Positions 52,714-62,079 of a stretch of 64,000 bases of DNA are shown in pieces. The notes under the pieces were generated by a model. That model was not told where the DNA came from, ran no database searches, and saw only the letters and a list, made by a program, of their open reading frames with translations. Position 1 is the stretch's first letter. Each line of letters opens with the position of its first letter. A program made the position numbers and the translations under genes. Location of the stretch: positions 106,292-170,291 of the forward strand of contig SVGN01000002.1 of the NCBI GenBank assembly GCA_015056315.1, written 5' to 3'. Source of the DNA: Clostridiales bacterium. Lineage in GTDB: Bacteria; Bacillota; Clostridia; Christensenellales; Aristaeellaceae.

Positions 52714-53562
52714 ATGCAGAAGAGAGCCATCGCCGTACACGATATTTCCTGTGTGGGCCGCTGCTCCATCACGGTGGCGCTGCCCATCCTTTCGGCGGCG
52801 GGGGTGGAGACCTCCATTATCCCCACGGCGCTGCTGAGCACCCACACCGGCGAGTTTACCGGCTACACCCATCTGGATCTGAGCGACCAGCTTTCCCCCA
52901 TCGCAGAGCATCTTTCCACCCTGGGCCGCAGCTACGATGCATTTTACAGCGGCTACCTGGCCTCCGGCAGGCAGGTGGATCAGGTGCTGGATATGCTGGA
53001 CCGACTCTGCGACGACAGCACCCATATTTTTGTGGATCCGGCCTTTGGCGACCACGGGCGCATGTATTCCCTGATGGATGAGACCATGCCTGCCCAGATG
53101 CGCAAGCTGTGCAGCCGCGCTCGCACCATCGTGCCCAACCTGACGGAGAGCTGCTTCCTGCTGGGCAAGCCCTACCCCAAGGAGGGCTGCACGCCGGAGT
53201 TTGCTGCCGAACTGTGCCGCGAGCTGCTTATGCTGGGGCCGGAGAACGTGGTCATTACCGATATCGCCTTCAGCCGGGAGCATACGGGGCTGGCCATACA
53301 GAGCAGCCATATGTCCCAGCCGGTGTTCCAGTTCCGCTCCCGTTTCGAGGGCATCTTCCACGGCACGGGCGATGTGTTCGCCTCCTTCCTGCTGGCAGGG
53401 CTGATGCGGGGGCGCACCGTGCAGGATGCGGCAGCGTTGGCTTTGGAACTGACCCACGAATGCATTGCCGCAACGCTGGAAAGCGGCCAGCCGCTGCGCT
53501 TCGGCGTGCAGTTCGAGAGCGTGCTGCCCAAGCTGTGGCAGAGGCTGGAGGAAGCCGGATAA
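52714..53562 (+). CDS. Pyridoxal/pyridoxamine kinase-like (PfkB superfamily)
   Basis: 282 aa. 'AVHDISCVGRCSITVALPILSAAGVE' (part) and 'HTGEFTGY' at the N-terminus, 'VPNLTESCFLLG' in the middle, and the anion-hole 'FHGTGDVFASFLL' fit PdxY/PdxK kinases of the B6 salvage pathway. ATG 52714 follows GGAGG at eight bases. The flanking repeat lies behind it. Confidence 0.9.
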   Translation: MQKRAIAVHDISCVGRCSITVALPILSAAGVETSIIPTALLSTHTGEFTGYTHLDLSDQLSPIAEHLSTLGRSYDAFYSGYLASGRQVDQVLDMLDRLCDDSTHIFVDPAFGDHGRMYSLMDETMPAQMRKLCSRARTIVPNLTESCFLLGKPYPKEGCTPEFAAELCRELLMLGPENVVITDIAFSREHTGLAIQSSHMSQPVFQFRSRFEGIFHGTGDVFASFLLAGLMRGRTVQDAAALALELTHECIAATLESGQPLRFGVQFESVLPKLWQRLEEAG

Positions 53563-53571
53563 CACCATCGC

Positions 53572-53791
53572 ACGCTTTGTTGCTTTTTGCAGCAAAGCGT
53601 ACGACTGGCGCAAAAACCCATACATACCAACACGAGCCGCACATCTTGCACCTTCGGTGCTCGCCGTGCTCACAAGAAAGCGCTGCGGCGCAAGGTTTGT
53701 GGGCTCTGCCCACACCCGGCAGGTAACTGAGTTTCCTGCACCTTCCCCTTTTTGACAACCCGACGCTTTGTTGCTTTTTGCAGCAAAGCGT
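53572..53791. repeat. Dispersed repeat copy 2, flanked by a duplicated 29-base hairpin
   Basis: The inner part (53612-53753) is the inverted short form of the repeat at 39169-39430. It is bounded by two identical 29-base sequences, ACGCTTTGTTGCTTTTTGCA..., at 53572-53600 and 53763-53791. Each is a hairpin; the second is followed by TTTTTT and would terminate the upstream kinase gene. The pattern resembles insertion of a small element into a terminator with target duplication. Confidence 0.8.
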
Positions 53792-53887
53792 TTTTTCGTG
53801 CCAGCTTTAGAAAAAAAGTCGGGACATGCCCCTCCCCGGCGTGTTATGATGCCCATGTACCTTGCAAGGCTACAGGAGGCATACGCC

Positions 53888-55264
53888 ATGAATTATTACG
53901 AACGGATCCAGCGCTCCATCGACTACATCGAAAGCCACCTCACAGAGGAGATCACCCCGGAAAGCTGCGCCCGGGAAGCCTTTATGAGCCTTTCCGGCTA
54001 CTACCGCATCTTTCTTTCAGTGGTGGGCTACAACGTAAAGGAGTATATCCGGCTGCGGCGGCTCACCCTGGCGCTGGATGACCTGCGTGCGGGGCAGACG
54101 GTGCTTTCGGTGGCGGTCAAATACGGCTACCGGTCTGTGGACAGCTTTGCCCGGGCCTTCCGCAGCCGGTATGGGCTGCTGCCCTCCAGGGCAAAGGGCA
54201 GCCACATGCAATGGATCCGTTTCGAAAGGATGGATCTGATGGAAAAGTTTATCGACCAGAATGCGGAGCTTCAGCAGAAATACCCGGATATCAAGGTGAT
54301 CCGGGAGTTGGAGCCCATGAAGGCAGCCTGCTTTACCTACTTTGGCGATGCGCCGGAGGATCACGCCTTTGCTGAAATGAAGCGCTGGATCCACGAAAAC
54401 GGGCTGACCTTCCACCAGGAGGGCTATCGGGTGTTCGGCTACAACAACCCCGACCCCTCCGACCCCATGAGCGATGAGACCTACGGCTATGAGGTCTGCA
54501 TCACCGTGCCCGATGCCCTTTATGACAGCCTGCCCGATGTGCCCGAAGGCTTTACCCGGGGCACCTACGACGGGGTGAAGCGCCGCACCCTTCCCGGGGG
54601 CCGGTATGCGGTGCTTTCGGTCAAGCGGGATGAGCACGGCGAGATCGGCAGCGAGATTGCCAGAGCATGGCAGCGCTTCAGCGCATGGCTCCACGAGAGC
54701 AGATATGTCTGGGGCGGCAGCCAGTACCTGGAGGAGCATCTGGGCTTTACCGAAGAGGATGACCACATCGGCGGTGTGGATCTGTACATCTCCATACAGG
54801 AGGCTCCCCGGGAGGCATTGGTGCCCCGGCTTTCCCGGGAGGAGATCCCTGCGGCGAAAGCGGCTGTTTTCCGTACCGAAGGGCCGGATGGCGAGAAAAA
54901 CGCGCAGGAAAGCTGGCGGCGCATGTTGGCCTTTGCGAAAGCCCACGAACTGCCCGCAGAGGGCTGCCGCATCTTCCAGTACAACAAGGGCTTTGACCGG
55001 AAGCCGCCCTTCTTTCATACCGTTATCCTTACGCTGCCGGAGGGCTGCCCGGCTGAGGGGCCGGAGATCGGCACCTTCCCCGGCGGCAGCTACATGACTG
55101 CATTTTTCCCCGCTGACCGGCTCATGGAAGGCTGGATGCTGATGGAGAAATGGCGCAAGGAGAGCCAGACCGTGGCCGGGGACCACCAATGGGTGGAGGA
55201 GTGGACGCTTACCGGCTGGCAGGAGCCCCAGGAGCAGGTAAAGCTCTGCTACCCCATTCAATAA
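53888..55264 (+). CDS. AraC-family regulator with GyrI-like ligand domains
   Basis: 458 aa. N-terminal AraC HTH ('ESHLTEEITPESCAREAFMS', 'VAVKYGYRSVDSFARAFRSRYG'), then two GyrI/AraE-binding-like domains (~115-285 and ~290-455), each ending in a 'TLPGGRYAVLSV' / 'TFPGGSYMTAFF' pattern. Such proteins sense small, often hydrophobic ligands; target unknown. ATG 53888 follows GGAGG. Confidence 0.9.
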   Translation: MNYYERIQRSIDYIESHLTEEITPESCAREAFMSLSGYYRIFLSVVGYNVKEYIRLRRLTLALDDLRAGQTVLSVAVKYGYRSVDSFARAFRSRYGLLPSRAKGSHMQWIRFERMDLMEKFIDQNAELQQKYPDIKVIRELEPMKAACFTYFGDAPEDHAFAEMKRWIHENGLTFHQEGYRVFGYNNPDPSDPMSDETYGYEVCITVPDALYDSLPDVPEGFTRGTYDGVKRRTLPGGRYAVLSVKRDEHGEIGSEIARAWQRFSAWLHESRYVWGGSQYLEEHLGFTEEDDHIGGVDLYISIQEAPREALVPRLSREEIPAAKAAVFRTEGPDGEKNAQESWRRMLAFAKAHELPAEGCRIFQYNKGFDRKPPFFHTVILTLPEGCPAEGPEIGTFPGGSYMTAFFPADRLMEGWMLMEKWRKESQTVAGDHQWVEEWTLTGWQEPQEQVKLCYPIQ

Positions 55265-55271
55265 CACAAAA

Positions 55272-55320
55272 AGCCCCCGCCCCTACCGGCGTATGCGCTG
55301 CCGGTGAGGGCGGGGGTCTT
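55272..55320. terminator. Bidirectional terminator
   Basis: AAGCCCCCGCCCCTACCGGC / GCCGGTGAGGGCGGGGGTCTT stem between convergent genes. Confidence 0.8.
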
Positions 55321-55321
55321 C

Positions 55322-55858
55322 TTATCTTTTCTTGAAGGTATCCTGGAACCAGGCCTTTACTTTGAAATCCAGCTTATGGCAGTTTTTCATGGCAAGGGCT
55401 GCCTCCAACGCCTGGGCCCGGTATTCCCGGTTATCCGGCTCATCCTTGATGGCCTCGCGGAAGCTGGCGTGGGCTTCCTCGTACCTGCGCAGCCCCATCA
55501 TGATGCTGCCGTGCAGGTAGAACCATTCATGATCCCGCTCCACGGTGCGGTCCAGCTGGCACAGGGCGCTTTGCAGATTGCCCTGCTCCATGAGGCGCTT
55601 GGCAAAATGCTTGGCCTCTCCCAGCGGGATCTGGTTGAAGCCCACCCGCCGCTGGGAGGCCTGCTTCAGGGCTTCTTCGTAGGCCAGGTTCAGCTCCACC
55701 AGCTGCTCCTGGGCTTTCTTCTGCTGCTCCGGATCGGCAAACCGGTCGGGGTGACAGGCCTTTACCCGCTGGCGGTAGGCGTTGCGTACCGTCTGCGCAT
55801 CTGCCCCGGTGGACAGCCCAAGGATCCGGAAGGGGTTTGTACGATACAGGACTGCCAC
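55322..55858 (-). CDS. DnaJ-domain protein with TPR-like repeats
   Basis: 178 aa. J-domain at residues 8-75 with the HPD motif in 'KACHPDRFADPEQQKKAQE', then helices resembling TPRs ('EWFYLHGSIMMGLRRYEEA'). Likely a co-chaperone that recruits DnaK. The start is GTG 55858, and the SD-like GGGGAG nearly abuts it, so a start a little downstream cannot be excluded. It is divergent in role from the main DnaJ. Confidence 0.85.
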   Translation of the reverse strand: MAVLYRTNPFRILGLSTGADAQTVRNAYRQRVKACHPDRFADPEQQKKAQEQLVELNLAYEEALKQASQRRVGFNQIPLGEAKHFAKRLMEQGNLQSALCQLDRTVERDHEWFYLHGSIMMGLRRYEEAHASFREAIKDEPDNREYRAQALEAALAMKNCHKLDFKVKAWFQDTFKKR

Positions 55859-55891
55859 CTCCCCTCATCATTGGCACCTGCGCGGCAGAGG

Positions 55892-57160
55892 TCAGATCGG
55901 CTCCCGGCGGATCTCGGCGCCCAGCTTGCGCAGCTTTTCTTCGATCCGCACATAACCGCGGTCGATATAAGAGGTCTCGTAGATCTCGGTAACACCCTTG
56001 GCCATCAGACCGGCTACGATCAGCGCAGCACCGGCGCGCAGGTCGGTAACGGTGACAGGTGCGCCGTACAGCTCGTTAACGCCCTCGATGAGCACGGTGC
56101 GATCCATCAGCTTGATCTTGGCACCCATGCGGCGAAGCTCGTCCAGGTGCTTGAAGCGCTGCTCAAAGACGGTCTCGCAGACGGTGGAAACACCCTGCGC
56201 CATGCACAGCAGCGCCGTCATGGGCTGCTGCAGGTCGGTGGGGAAGCCGGGATACACACGGGTCTTTACATTGACAGCCCGCTGCACGCCCTGGGGGCGC
56301 ACCCGGATGGAATCGTCGTTCTCGGTAACGCGCACGCCCATCTCCAGCAGCTTGGCGGTAAGCGCCTCCATGTGGGTGGGGATGCAGCCGCGGATGGTCA
56401 CATCGCCGCGGGTGGCGGCGGCAGCGATCATCAGCGTGCCGGTCTCGATCTGGTCGGGGATGACGGCATAGTTGCAGCCGTGCAGCTCCTCAACGCCACG
56501 GATGCGGATCACATCGGTGCCGGCGCCCTTCACGTTGGCGCCCATGCTGTTGAGGAAGTTGGCCAGGTCTACGATATGGGGCTCCTTGGCCGCATTGTAG
56601 ATGACCGTGTTGCCCTTGGCACGAACGGCAGCCAGCATCACGTTGATGGTGCCGCCAACGGTGACCACATCGAAGAAAACATCGTTGCCCTTGAGGCGGC
56701 CATCGGTCTTGGCGTGCACCACGCCGCGCCGGTCGTCGATCTCGGCACCCAGCGCGGCAAAGCCCTTCAGGTGCTGGTCGATGGGACGGCTGCAGAAATC
56801 GCAGCCGCCGGGGTACGCCACCTCTGCCTTGCCTGCACGGCCCAGCAGAGCGCCCAGCAGGTAGTAGCTGGCACGGAGACGGCGGGTGAGGGAGTAGGGC
56901 ACCTGGTAGCCGGTAACGCCGGATGCATCGATGCGCATATAGCGTTCGGGCACATATTCCACCTTAGCGCCCAGAAGGCGCAGAATATCGATCAGGGCGT
57001 AAACATCCTCGATATCGGGCAAGTTTTCGATGGTACAGGGGGCGTTGCACAGCAGCGCCGCAGGGATGACCGCAACGGCAGTATTCTTGCCGCCGCTGAC
57101 CGTGATTTCGCCCACCAGCGGATGGCCGCCGGTGATCAGCATTTTATCCTTGCTACTCAT
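55892..57160 (-). CDS. murA: UDP-N-acetylglucosamine 1-carboxyvinyltransferase
   Basis: 422 aa. First committed step of peptidoglycan synthesis, adding enolpyruvate to UDP-GlcNAc. 'GGKNTAVAVIPAALL' at the N-terminus, the catalytic cysteine in 'YPGGCDFCSRPID' (fosfomycin target), and 'DLRAGAALIVAGL' near the end. A second cysteine three residues on is unusual. Clostridia often hold two murA genes; this could be either. Confidence 0.95.
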   Translation of the reverse strand: MSSKDKMLITGGHPLVGEITVSGGKNTAVAVIPAALLCNAPCTIENLPDIEDVYALIDILRLLGAKVEYVPERYMRIDASGVTGYQVPYSLTRRLRASYYLLGALLGRAGKAEVAYPGGCDFCSRPIDQHLKGFAALGAEIDDRRGVVHAKTDGRLKGNDVFFDVVTVGGTINVMLAAVRAKGNTVIYNAAKEPHIVDLANFLNSMGANVKGAGTDVIRIRGVEELHGCNYAVIPDQIETGTLMIAAAATRGDVTIRGCIPTHMEALTAKLLEMGVRVTENDDSIRVRPQGVQRAVNVKTRVYPGFPTDLQQPMTALLCMAQGVSTVCETVFEQRFKHLDELRRMGAKIKLMDRTVLIEGVNELYGAPVTVTDLRAGAALIVAGLMAKGVTEIYETSYIDRGYVRIEEKLRKLGAEIRREPI

Positions 57161-57295
57161 GGATCCGACCTTGCGGTCGCCACCACCTCATTTCGGAGGA
57201 TTTGCTTTTGGAGACAATGAGTCTATACCAAATTGTATTATACACGCTGAAGGCGTATTTGGCAAGCGCACGGGCCTGCGCCCTGTCTGCCGGAG

Positions 57296-57335
57296 GGAAA
57301 AAAGCTGCCAAAACCGCCGAAAAACCGGCAGCTTT
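57296..57335 (-). terminator. Rho-independent terminator
   Basis: Minus strand AAAGCTGCCGGTTTTTC...GGCAGCTTTTTT; a second smaller hairpin precedes it near 57355-57374. Confidence 0.8.
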
Positions 57336-57377
57336 CTGCGTCTTTGCACAAAAGCTGCCGGTTTACCGGCGGGGGGA

Positions 57378-58502
57378 TCAAAAGTACAGATCGCCGGGGC
57401 GATAGCCCTCGGGCAGCTCTTCCTCCTCCAGGAAGGCAAATTCCTCATCCTCCAGTACTGGCAGGAAGGCTTCGAAGGGCACCTGGGAGAACTCGCTGCC
57501 GTAGCTGCTGGCACCGAACCAGCCGCCCTCCTTGGCGCGCAGGTTCAGATCCCGGGCGAATTTGGTGTGGTTGGAGCAATCGTGCACGGCAAGGGGCCAC
57601 GCTTCCTCTGCCGCGATGCGCATGAAGCGGAGGGTCAGATCCCGGCTGGAGATGGGCGACAGGTACCCCAGGCGGCACATATACATATTCTCGCCCAGAT
57701 AGTTGCCCAGGTTGTTCTCGTTCAGGTGCAGCTCGGCGCAGTTGATGAAATCGATGCCGGTGGCCAGGATCTGCTCCTTCTTCTGGAAGAAGGTCTCGAA
57801 AAACTCGGGGGTCATGGGTGTTTCGATGCCTACATCCGGTATGTACCGCTTGGCCAGCGCCATGTTGCGGATCACCTTATCGGCGCAGTTGGTGCCGCCC
57901 AGATTGAAGCGCAGCTCATCCAGCCCGGCCTCCGCCAGCTTTTTCAGACTCTCCTCGGTAACGCAGAGGCCGTTGGTGTACATATGCTGATGGATGCCCG
58001 CCCGATGGAACTTGGCGATAACACCGTAGTATTTCTCGATCTCCATAAAGGGCTCCAGGTACACATAGGAGATACCCGTGGGCTTTTTGGAAATGGAGAG
58101 CAGCAGGTCGATATCCTGCTCGTAGAACTTGGTGCCGCCGATCTCCCACAGCCCTTCGCCGATGGGCGGGATCTGGTCCAGCTCGCCGTAGTTATAGCAG
58201 AACTTGCACTGGATGTTGCACTTGTTGGTCTTGCGCACGGCGCTGAGGCCTGTGCCCAGCAGGCAGGAGCGGCAGCCCTTGGGGAAGCGGGCATCCTCGC
58301 CCACATAGAGGGTGCGCCCCTCCAGGCTCTTCAGCCCGGGGATCTGCGCCTTCAGCACCTCTCGGCGGGCATCCACCGCAGCCTCGATCTGCGCCATGGC
58401 GGCGTAGACGATCTCCTGCTGGTTGGGGGTCAGCTGCTCATCTTCCGGCAGCTCTGCAAAAAACCGAAACCACATCAGTGCATCTTTTTTGGAAATCTTC
58501 AT
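57378..58502 (-). CDS. Radical SAM protein
   Basis: 374 aa. The cluster motif 'CNIQCKFCYNYG' (CX3CX2C) is preceded by 'GCRSCLLGTGLSAVRKTNKC', so more cysteines lie near it. An acidic C-terminus follows. The family is one of the many uncharacterised radical SAM groups in clostridia; the reaction is unknown. ATG 58502 follows GGGAGG. Confidence 0.88.
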   Translation of the reverse strand: MKISKKDALMWFRFFAELPEDEQLTPNQQEIVYAAMAQIEAAVDARREVLKAQIPGLKSLEGRTLYVGEDARFPKGCRSCLLGTGLSAVRKTNKCNIQCKFCYNYGELDQIPPIGEGLWEIGGTKFYEQDIDLLLSISKKPTGISYVYLEPFMEIEKYYGVIAKFHRAGIHQHMYTNGLCVTEESLKKLAEAGLDELRFNLGGTNCADKVIRNMALAKRYIPDVGIETPMTPEFFETFFQKKEQILATGIDFINCAELHLNENNLGNYLGENMYMCRLGYLSPISSRDLTLRFMRIAAEEAWPLAVHDCSNHTKFARDLNLRAKEGGWFGASSYGSEFSQVPFEAFLPVLEDEEFAFLEEEELPEGYRPGDLYF

Positions 58503-58599
58503 GGGTATATGCCTCCCGGTAGGGTACGGCAGCCCGGAGCCGCCGCTTTTCTCATCTGCACAGACAGTATACCATCTTCGGCCCCGGGCGGGCAAGGGC

Positions 58600-59373
58600 T
58601 CAGGAGCCTGCGGATTGGTACCTGCTCAGCCCCAGCCGGAAGAAACCGTAGCAAGGCAGCAGGAACAGAAAGCCCACCAGCGGCAGCACCATCATCCAGC
58701 GGTTCTGGGTGTGCCCGATCAGGTACAGGAAAGGGTAGTACTGGAACAGCGCAATGGGGATCACATAAGTGAGCAGCTTGAGCACGCCCTCGCCGTAGAT
58801 GGAGAGCGGGTACTTGCCGAACTCACGGCTGCCGTCGGTAAAAATGTTCATGAACTCCAGCCCGTCGATGGTGAAGAAGCTGAACCCGGCATAAAGGATG
58901 AACAGCCCCGCAAACACCGCCGTGCCGCCCAGAAACATATTGACGAGGGTGATGAGCTTATCCCACGTCCAGAGGATGCCGCTGTTGGGGATGGCATACG
59001 CCAGCACCAGCACCGCCTGCAGGAAGCGCCCGAAGCGGGTGAACTCCATCGTGGAGGTGAGCACCTGAAACACCACGCCCCGGGGGCGCACCAGGATGCG
59101 ATCCAGCTCGCCGGTGCGGATCAGCCGGGGGAACACATCAAAGCCCCGGGCGAAGCACTCGGTAAAGGAGAAGGCCATCAGCACCACAGAGAAGCACAGC
59201 AGCACCTGAGAAAAGCTGTACCCATCCACCTGATGGAAGCGTGTAAACATGAAATACATGCTCAGAAACGTGGTAAAGGAGACCAGAAACTGGCCCACGG
59301 CAGTCATTGCAAAGGAGGCCTTGTATTGCAGCTGCGATTTCAGCAGCATGCTCAGGTAGCGTTTGTACAGCAT
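58600..59373 (-). CDS. ABC-2 type permease, second subunit
   Basis: 257 aa, six membrane segments; 'FARGFDVFPRLIRTGELDRILVRP' is the hallmark loop of the ABC-2/DUF990-like permease family. Last gene of a three-gene export operon, 4 bases after its partner. SD GGGAGG. Confidence 0.88.
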   Translation of the reverse strand: MLYKRYLSMLLKSQLQYKASFAMTAVGQFLVSFTTFLSMYFMFTRFHQVDGYSFSQVLLCFSVVLMAFSFTECFARGFDVFPRLIRTGELDRILVRPRGVVFQVLTSTMEFTRFGRFLQAVLVLAYAIPNSGILWTWDKLITLVNMFLGGTAVFAGLFILYAGFSFFTIDGLEFMNIFTDGSREFGKYPLSIYGEGVLKLLTYVIPIALFQYYPFLYLIGHTQNRWMMVLPLVGFLFLLPCYGFFRLGLSRYQSAGS

Positions 59374-59377
59374 TTCA

Positions 59378-60181
59378 TCAACCTCCCTGCACCACAACTT
59401 TGCGAAGGGCATTGCGCATGATGGCTTTGCCCACCAGCACCAGCGCCAGCAGCCATGCCAGCTGCAGCCCGATGGCCCCAAGCCCCTCCGCAGGCGACAG
59501 GTGGCCCACATAGATGAGGAAGGGCGTATTCTGCATGGAACCGAAGGGCAGCGCATACATCACCGGCTGCAGCCACTCCGGGAAGAACGGGATGGGAATG
59601 ACCGCGCCGCAGAGAAACTCCAGCACCGAGGTGACCAGGATGCGTATGCCCATGGGCGAGATGGTGTAGAAAGCGCTGATGTATACCAGCATATTGAACG
59701 CCACCAGCACCAGAAAGCCCAGCAGCATAGACAGAAGGAACATCAGGAAGGCCTCCGGGCTTGCAGGCAGCGAGATGCCGTAGGGCGCAGGCAGCAGCGC
59801 CACCACCGCAAGGATGGGGAAGCACCGCAGCACCACCCGGGAGAGCCGGGTGGCCATGTTCTTCACATACCACATGGTATACAGATCGCAGGGGCGGCAA
59901 AGCTCATAGGCGATGGAGCCGCCGGTGATGTGCCCGAAGATCTCGTTATCGTAGAACCAGGTCATGAACATGGCGAGGAAGGCCTGCTGCAGCCAGATGT
60001 AGCTGGTAAGCTGCTCAAAGCGCATGGGGAACGCATTCTGCCCGCTGCGGTAGAATGCCTGATACATCAGTATGTTCATGATGCCCCAGAAAAACTGGGT
60101 GGAGATGCCCGCCCAGGCCGCCGTGCGGTACTGCAGCCCGGCAGCGAAGCGGATGCGGAAAAAAGAAAGATACTGCTTCAT
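59378..60181 (-). CDS. ABC-2 type permease, first subunit
   Basis: 267 aa, six membrane segments; 'ITGGSIAYELCRPCDLYTMW' is the equivalent of the partner's loop. It overlaps the ATPase gene by 4 bases (ATGA). The pair forms the membrane part of a heteromeric exporter; substrate unknown. Confidence 0.88.
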   Translation of the reverse strand: MKQYLSFFRIRFAAGLQYRTAAWAGISTQFFWGIMNILMYQAFYRSGQNAFPMRFEQLTSYIWLQQAFLAMFMTWFYDNEIFGHITGGSIAYELCRPCDLYTMWYVKNMATRLSRVVLRCFPILAVVALLPAPYGISLPASPEAFLMFLLSMLLGFLVLVAFNMLVYISAFYTISPMGIRILVTSVLEFLCGAVIPIPFFPEWLQPVMYALPFGSMQNTPFLIYVGHLSPAEGLGAIGLQLAWLLALVLVGKAIMRNALRKVVVQGG

Positions 60182-61152
60182 ATTTCAAATTCCTTATACA
60201 GCGATACCACCAGATCGTCGATGCTTTCGTTTTCCACGGAGATATCCTTCACTTCCACCTGAGCGGAGATCAGGCTGATGGCCTGGGCAACCGCCAACCG
60301 CCCGGTATCGATACGGAGCTGGGCATGGCCGTTCAGATCCTTGAGGATATCAGCACCGGGGAGGGCGGGCAGGCTTTCGCCGGAGTAATCCACGGTAAGG
60401 GTGCGGTGGCCGGAGCGGCGCTTCTTCAGCTCCTCCAGGGAACCGTCCAGCAGGATCTGCCCCTTGCCGATAAGCAGGATGCGCTCGGTAAGGGCTTCGA
60501 TATCCTGCATATCGTGGGTGGTAAGGATGACCGTTGTACCGTTTTCCCGGTTCAGTGCCTTGACGAACTCCCGCACAGCGATCTTGGAGACCGCATCCAG
60601 GCCGATGGTGGGCTCATCCAGAAACAGCACCTTGGGCTGATGCAGCAGAGATGCGGCGATCTCGCAGCGCATGCGCTGACCCAGTGAGAGCTGGCGGGCG
60701 GGGGTCTTGACGATCTCGCCGATATCCAGCATATCGATCAGGGTCCGGCTGGTCTTGCGGTAGGCATCGGGCTGCACCCGGTAGATATCCCGGATGAGCT
60801 CGAAGCTGTCAATGACGGGTACATCCCACCAGAGCTGGGAGCGCTGGCCGAACACAACGCCGATCTGCTGAACATGGGCGGTGCGCTCCTTCCAGGGCAC
60901 ACGGCCGTTGATGATGCACTCGCCGCTGTCCGGGGCCATGACACCGCTCATGATCTTGATGGTGCTGCTCTTACCGGCTCCGTTGGGGCCTATGTAGCCC
61001 ACCATCTCTCCCTCGCTGATGGTAAAGGAAACATCCTTCAGCGCCTTCACCTCGGTATAGTCCCGGCGGAAAAAGCTCTTAACGGCGTTTTTCAGCCCTG
61101 CCTCCCGCTTGGCAACGCGGAAGGTCTTGGAAATGTGTCTGAGTTGGATCAT
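60178..61152 (-). CDS. ABC transporter ATP-binding protein
   Basis: 324 aa. Walker A 'GPNGAGKSS', signature 'LSLGQRMRCEIAASLL', Walker B 'VLFLDEPTIGLD' and H-loop 'TTHDMQD'. A ~90-aa C-terminal extension follows, as in ATPases paired with DUF990-like permeases. Confidence 0.95.
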   Translation of the reverse strand: MIQLRHISKTFRVAKREAGLKNAVKSFFRRDYTEVKALKDVSFTISEGEMVGYIGPNGAGKSSTIKIMSGVMAPDSGECIINGRVPWKERTAHVQQIGVVFGQRSQLWWDVPVIDSFELIRDIYRVQPDAYRKTSRTLIDMLDIGEIVKTPARQLSLGQRMRCEIAASLLHQPKVLFLDEPTIGLDAVSKIAVREFVKALNRENGTTVILTTHDMQDIEALTERILLIGKGQILLDGSLEELKKRRSGHRTLTVDYSGESLPALPGADILKDLNGHAQLRIDTGRLAVAQAISLISAQVEVKDISVENESIDDLVVSLYKEFEI

Positions 61153-61377
61153 ACGCTTTCACCTCTCATGTACAGAATAAAAAAGCAGCACAGACATAAG
61201 CCTGCGCCGCCGGAACAGCTGCAATGGAGCGATCAATGCAGAAGCATAGGGGCGGATACAGGCAACATGGCTGCATTCAGATTCAACATACCGGAACCGC
61301 TCCCTTCTGCAAAGTGTGTGTTACTATAGCACCGTTTTTTCGGGCTGTCAAGAAAAAAGTGGCATTCGCAGGCCGAT

Positions 61378-61965
61378 TCACCTGAGGCCGTTGGCGAAGA
61401 CCCAGGAATAAAACTGCTCCTTGCGCGGCTTCTCGTAGGAATATTCCGTTAGTGGCTCGTTTTCCCCGAGGATGCAGAGCGCCCTTTCCAGCACCTGCAC
61501 CGGCGTGAGGCCTGCCACATCGATGGTGTGCTCGTTGATCAGCGCCGGACGTGCCAGATTTTTGGCATTGCACTTTTCCTGCAATTCGTAGTCGATGAGC
61601 CCATTGTTGGGGCGATCCCGCATCTGTACGCGGATCTGCTCCGGATCGGTACAGACCAGCTTCAGCGTAAGGTAGCGGTAGCCTTTGAAATCGATGGGGA
61701 TATCGGCGGTGCGCAGGTCATCGATATCGGAAAGGATCACATTCCGGTACCCAAGCCGGTGAAAGCAGAAGGCCATGGCCTTTGCGCACTCCCAGCAGGT
61801 GAGCTCCTCCAGGGTGCCGGTCATTTCCTCGGTGCCATCCCGGGAGATGAACTCGGGCACCATATGCTCCTCCACCACCACCGTGCGGAGCTTCTCCAGC
61901 AAGTTTTGGCACAGGGTGGATTTACCCACCCCGCTGGTGCCTGTGATAAAGATAAAATCCAGCAT
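61378..61965 (-). CDS. P-loop kinase-like protein
   Basis: 195 aa. Walker A 'GTSGVGKST' at residues 9-17 and a kinase-like layout ('VILSDIDDLR', 'DRPNNGLIDYE') suggest a small-molecule nucleotide kinase or AAA relative; the substrate cannot be told. Confidence 0.8.
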   Translation of the reverse strand: MLDFIFITGTSGVGKSTLCQNLLEKLRTVVVEEHMVPEFISRDGTEEMTGTLEELTCWECAKAMAFCFHRLGYRNVILSDIDDLRTADIPIDFKGYRYLTLKLVCTDPEQIRVQMRDRPNNGLIDYELQEKCNAKNLARPALINEHTIDVAGLTPVQVLERALCILGENEPLTEYSYEKPRKEQFYSWVFANGLR

Positions 61966-62023
61966 AATGCCCTCCTGCTTGCAGGGTCTGTTTATGGATG
62001 GTCTATTATACCACAGCGTTGAG

Positions 62024-62058
62024 CAAAAGGCAGCAACAGCCCTTGCGCCATTGCTGCC
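62024..62058 (-). terminator. Terminator after the NADAR gene
   Basis: Minus strand GGCAGCAA / TTGCTGCC then TTTTGC. Confidence 0.6.
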
Positions 62059-62079
62059 TTTACGGTTGTGGTTGCGGTA

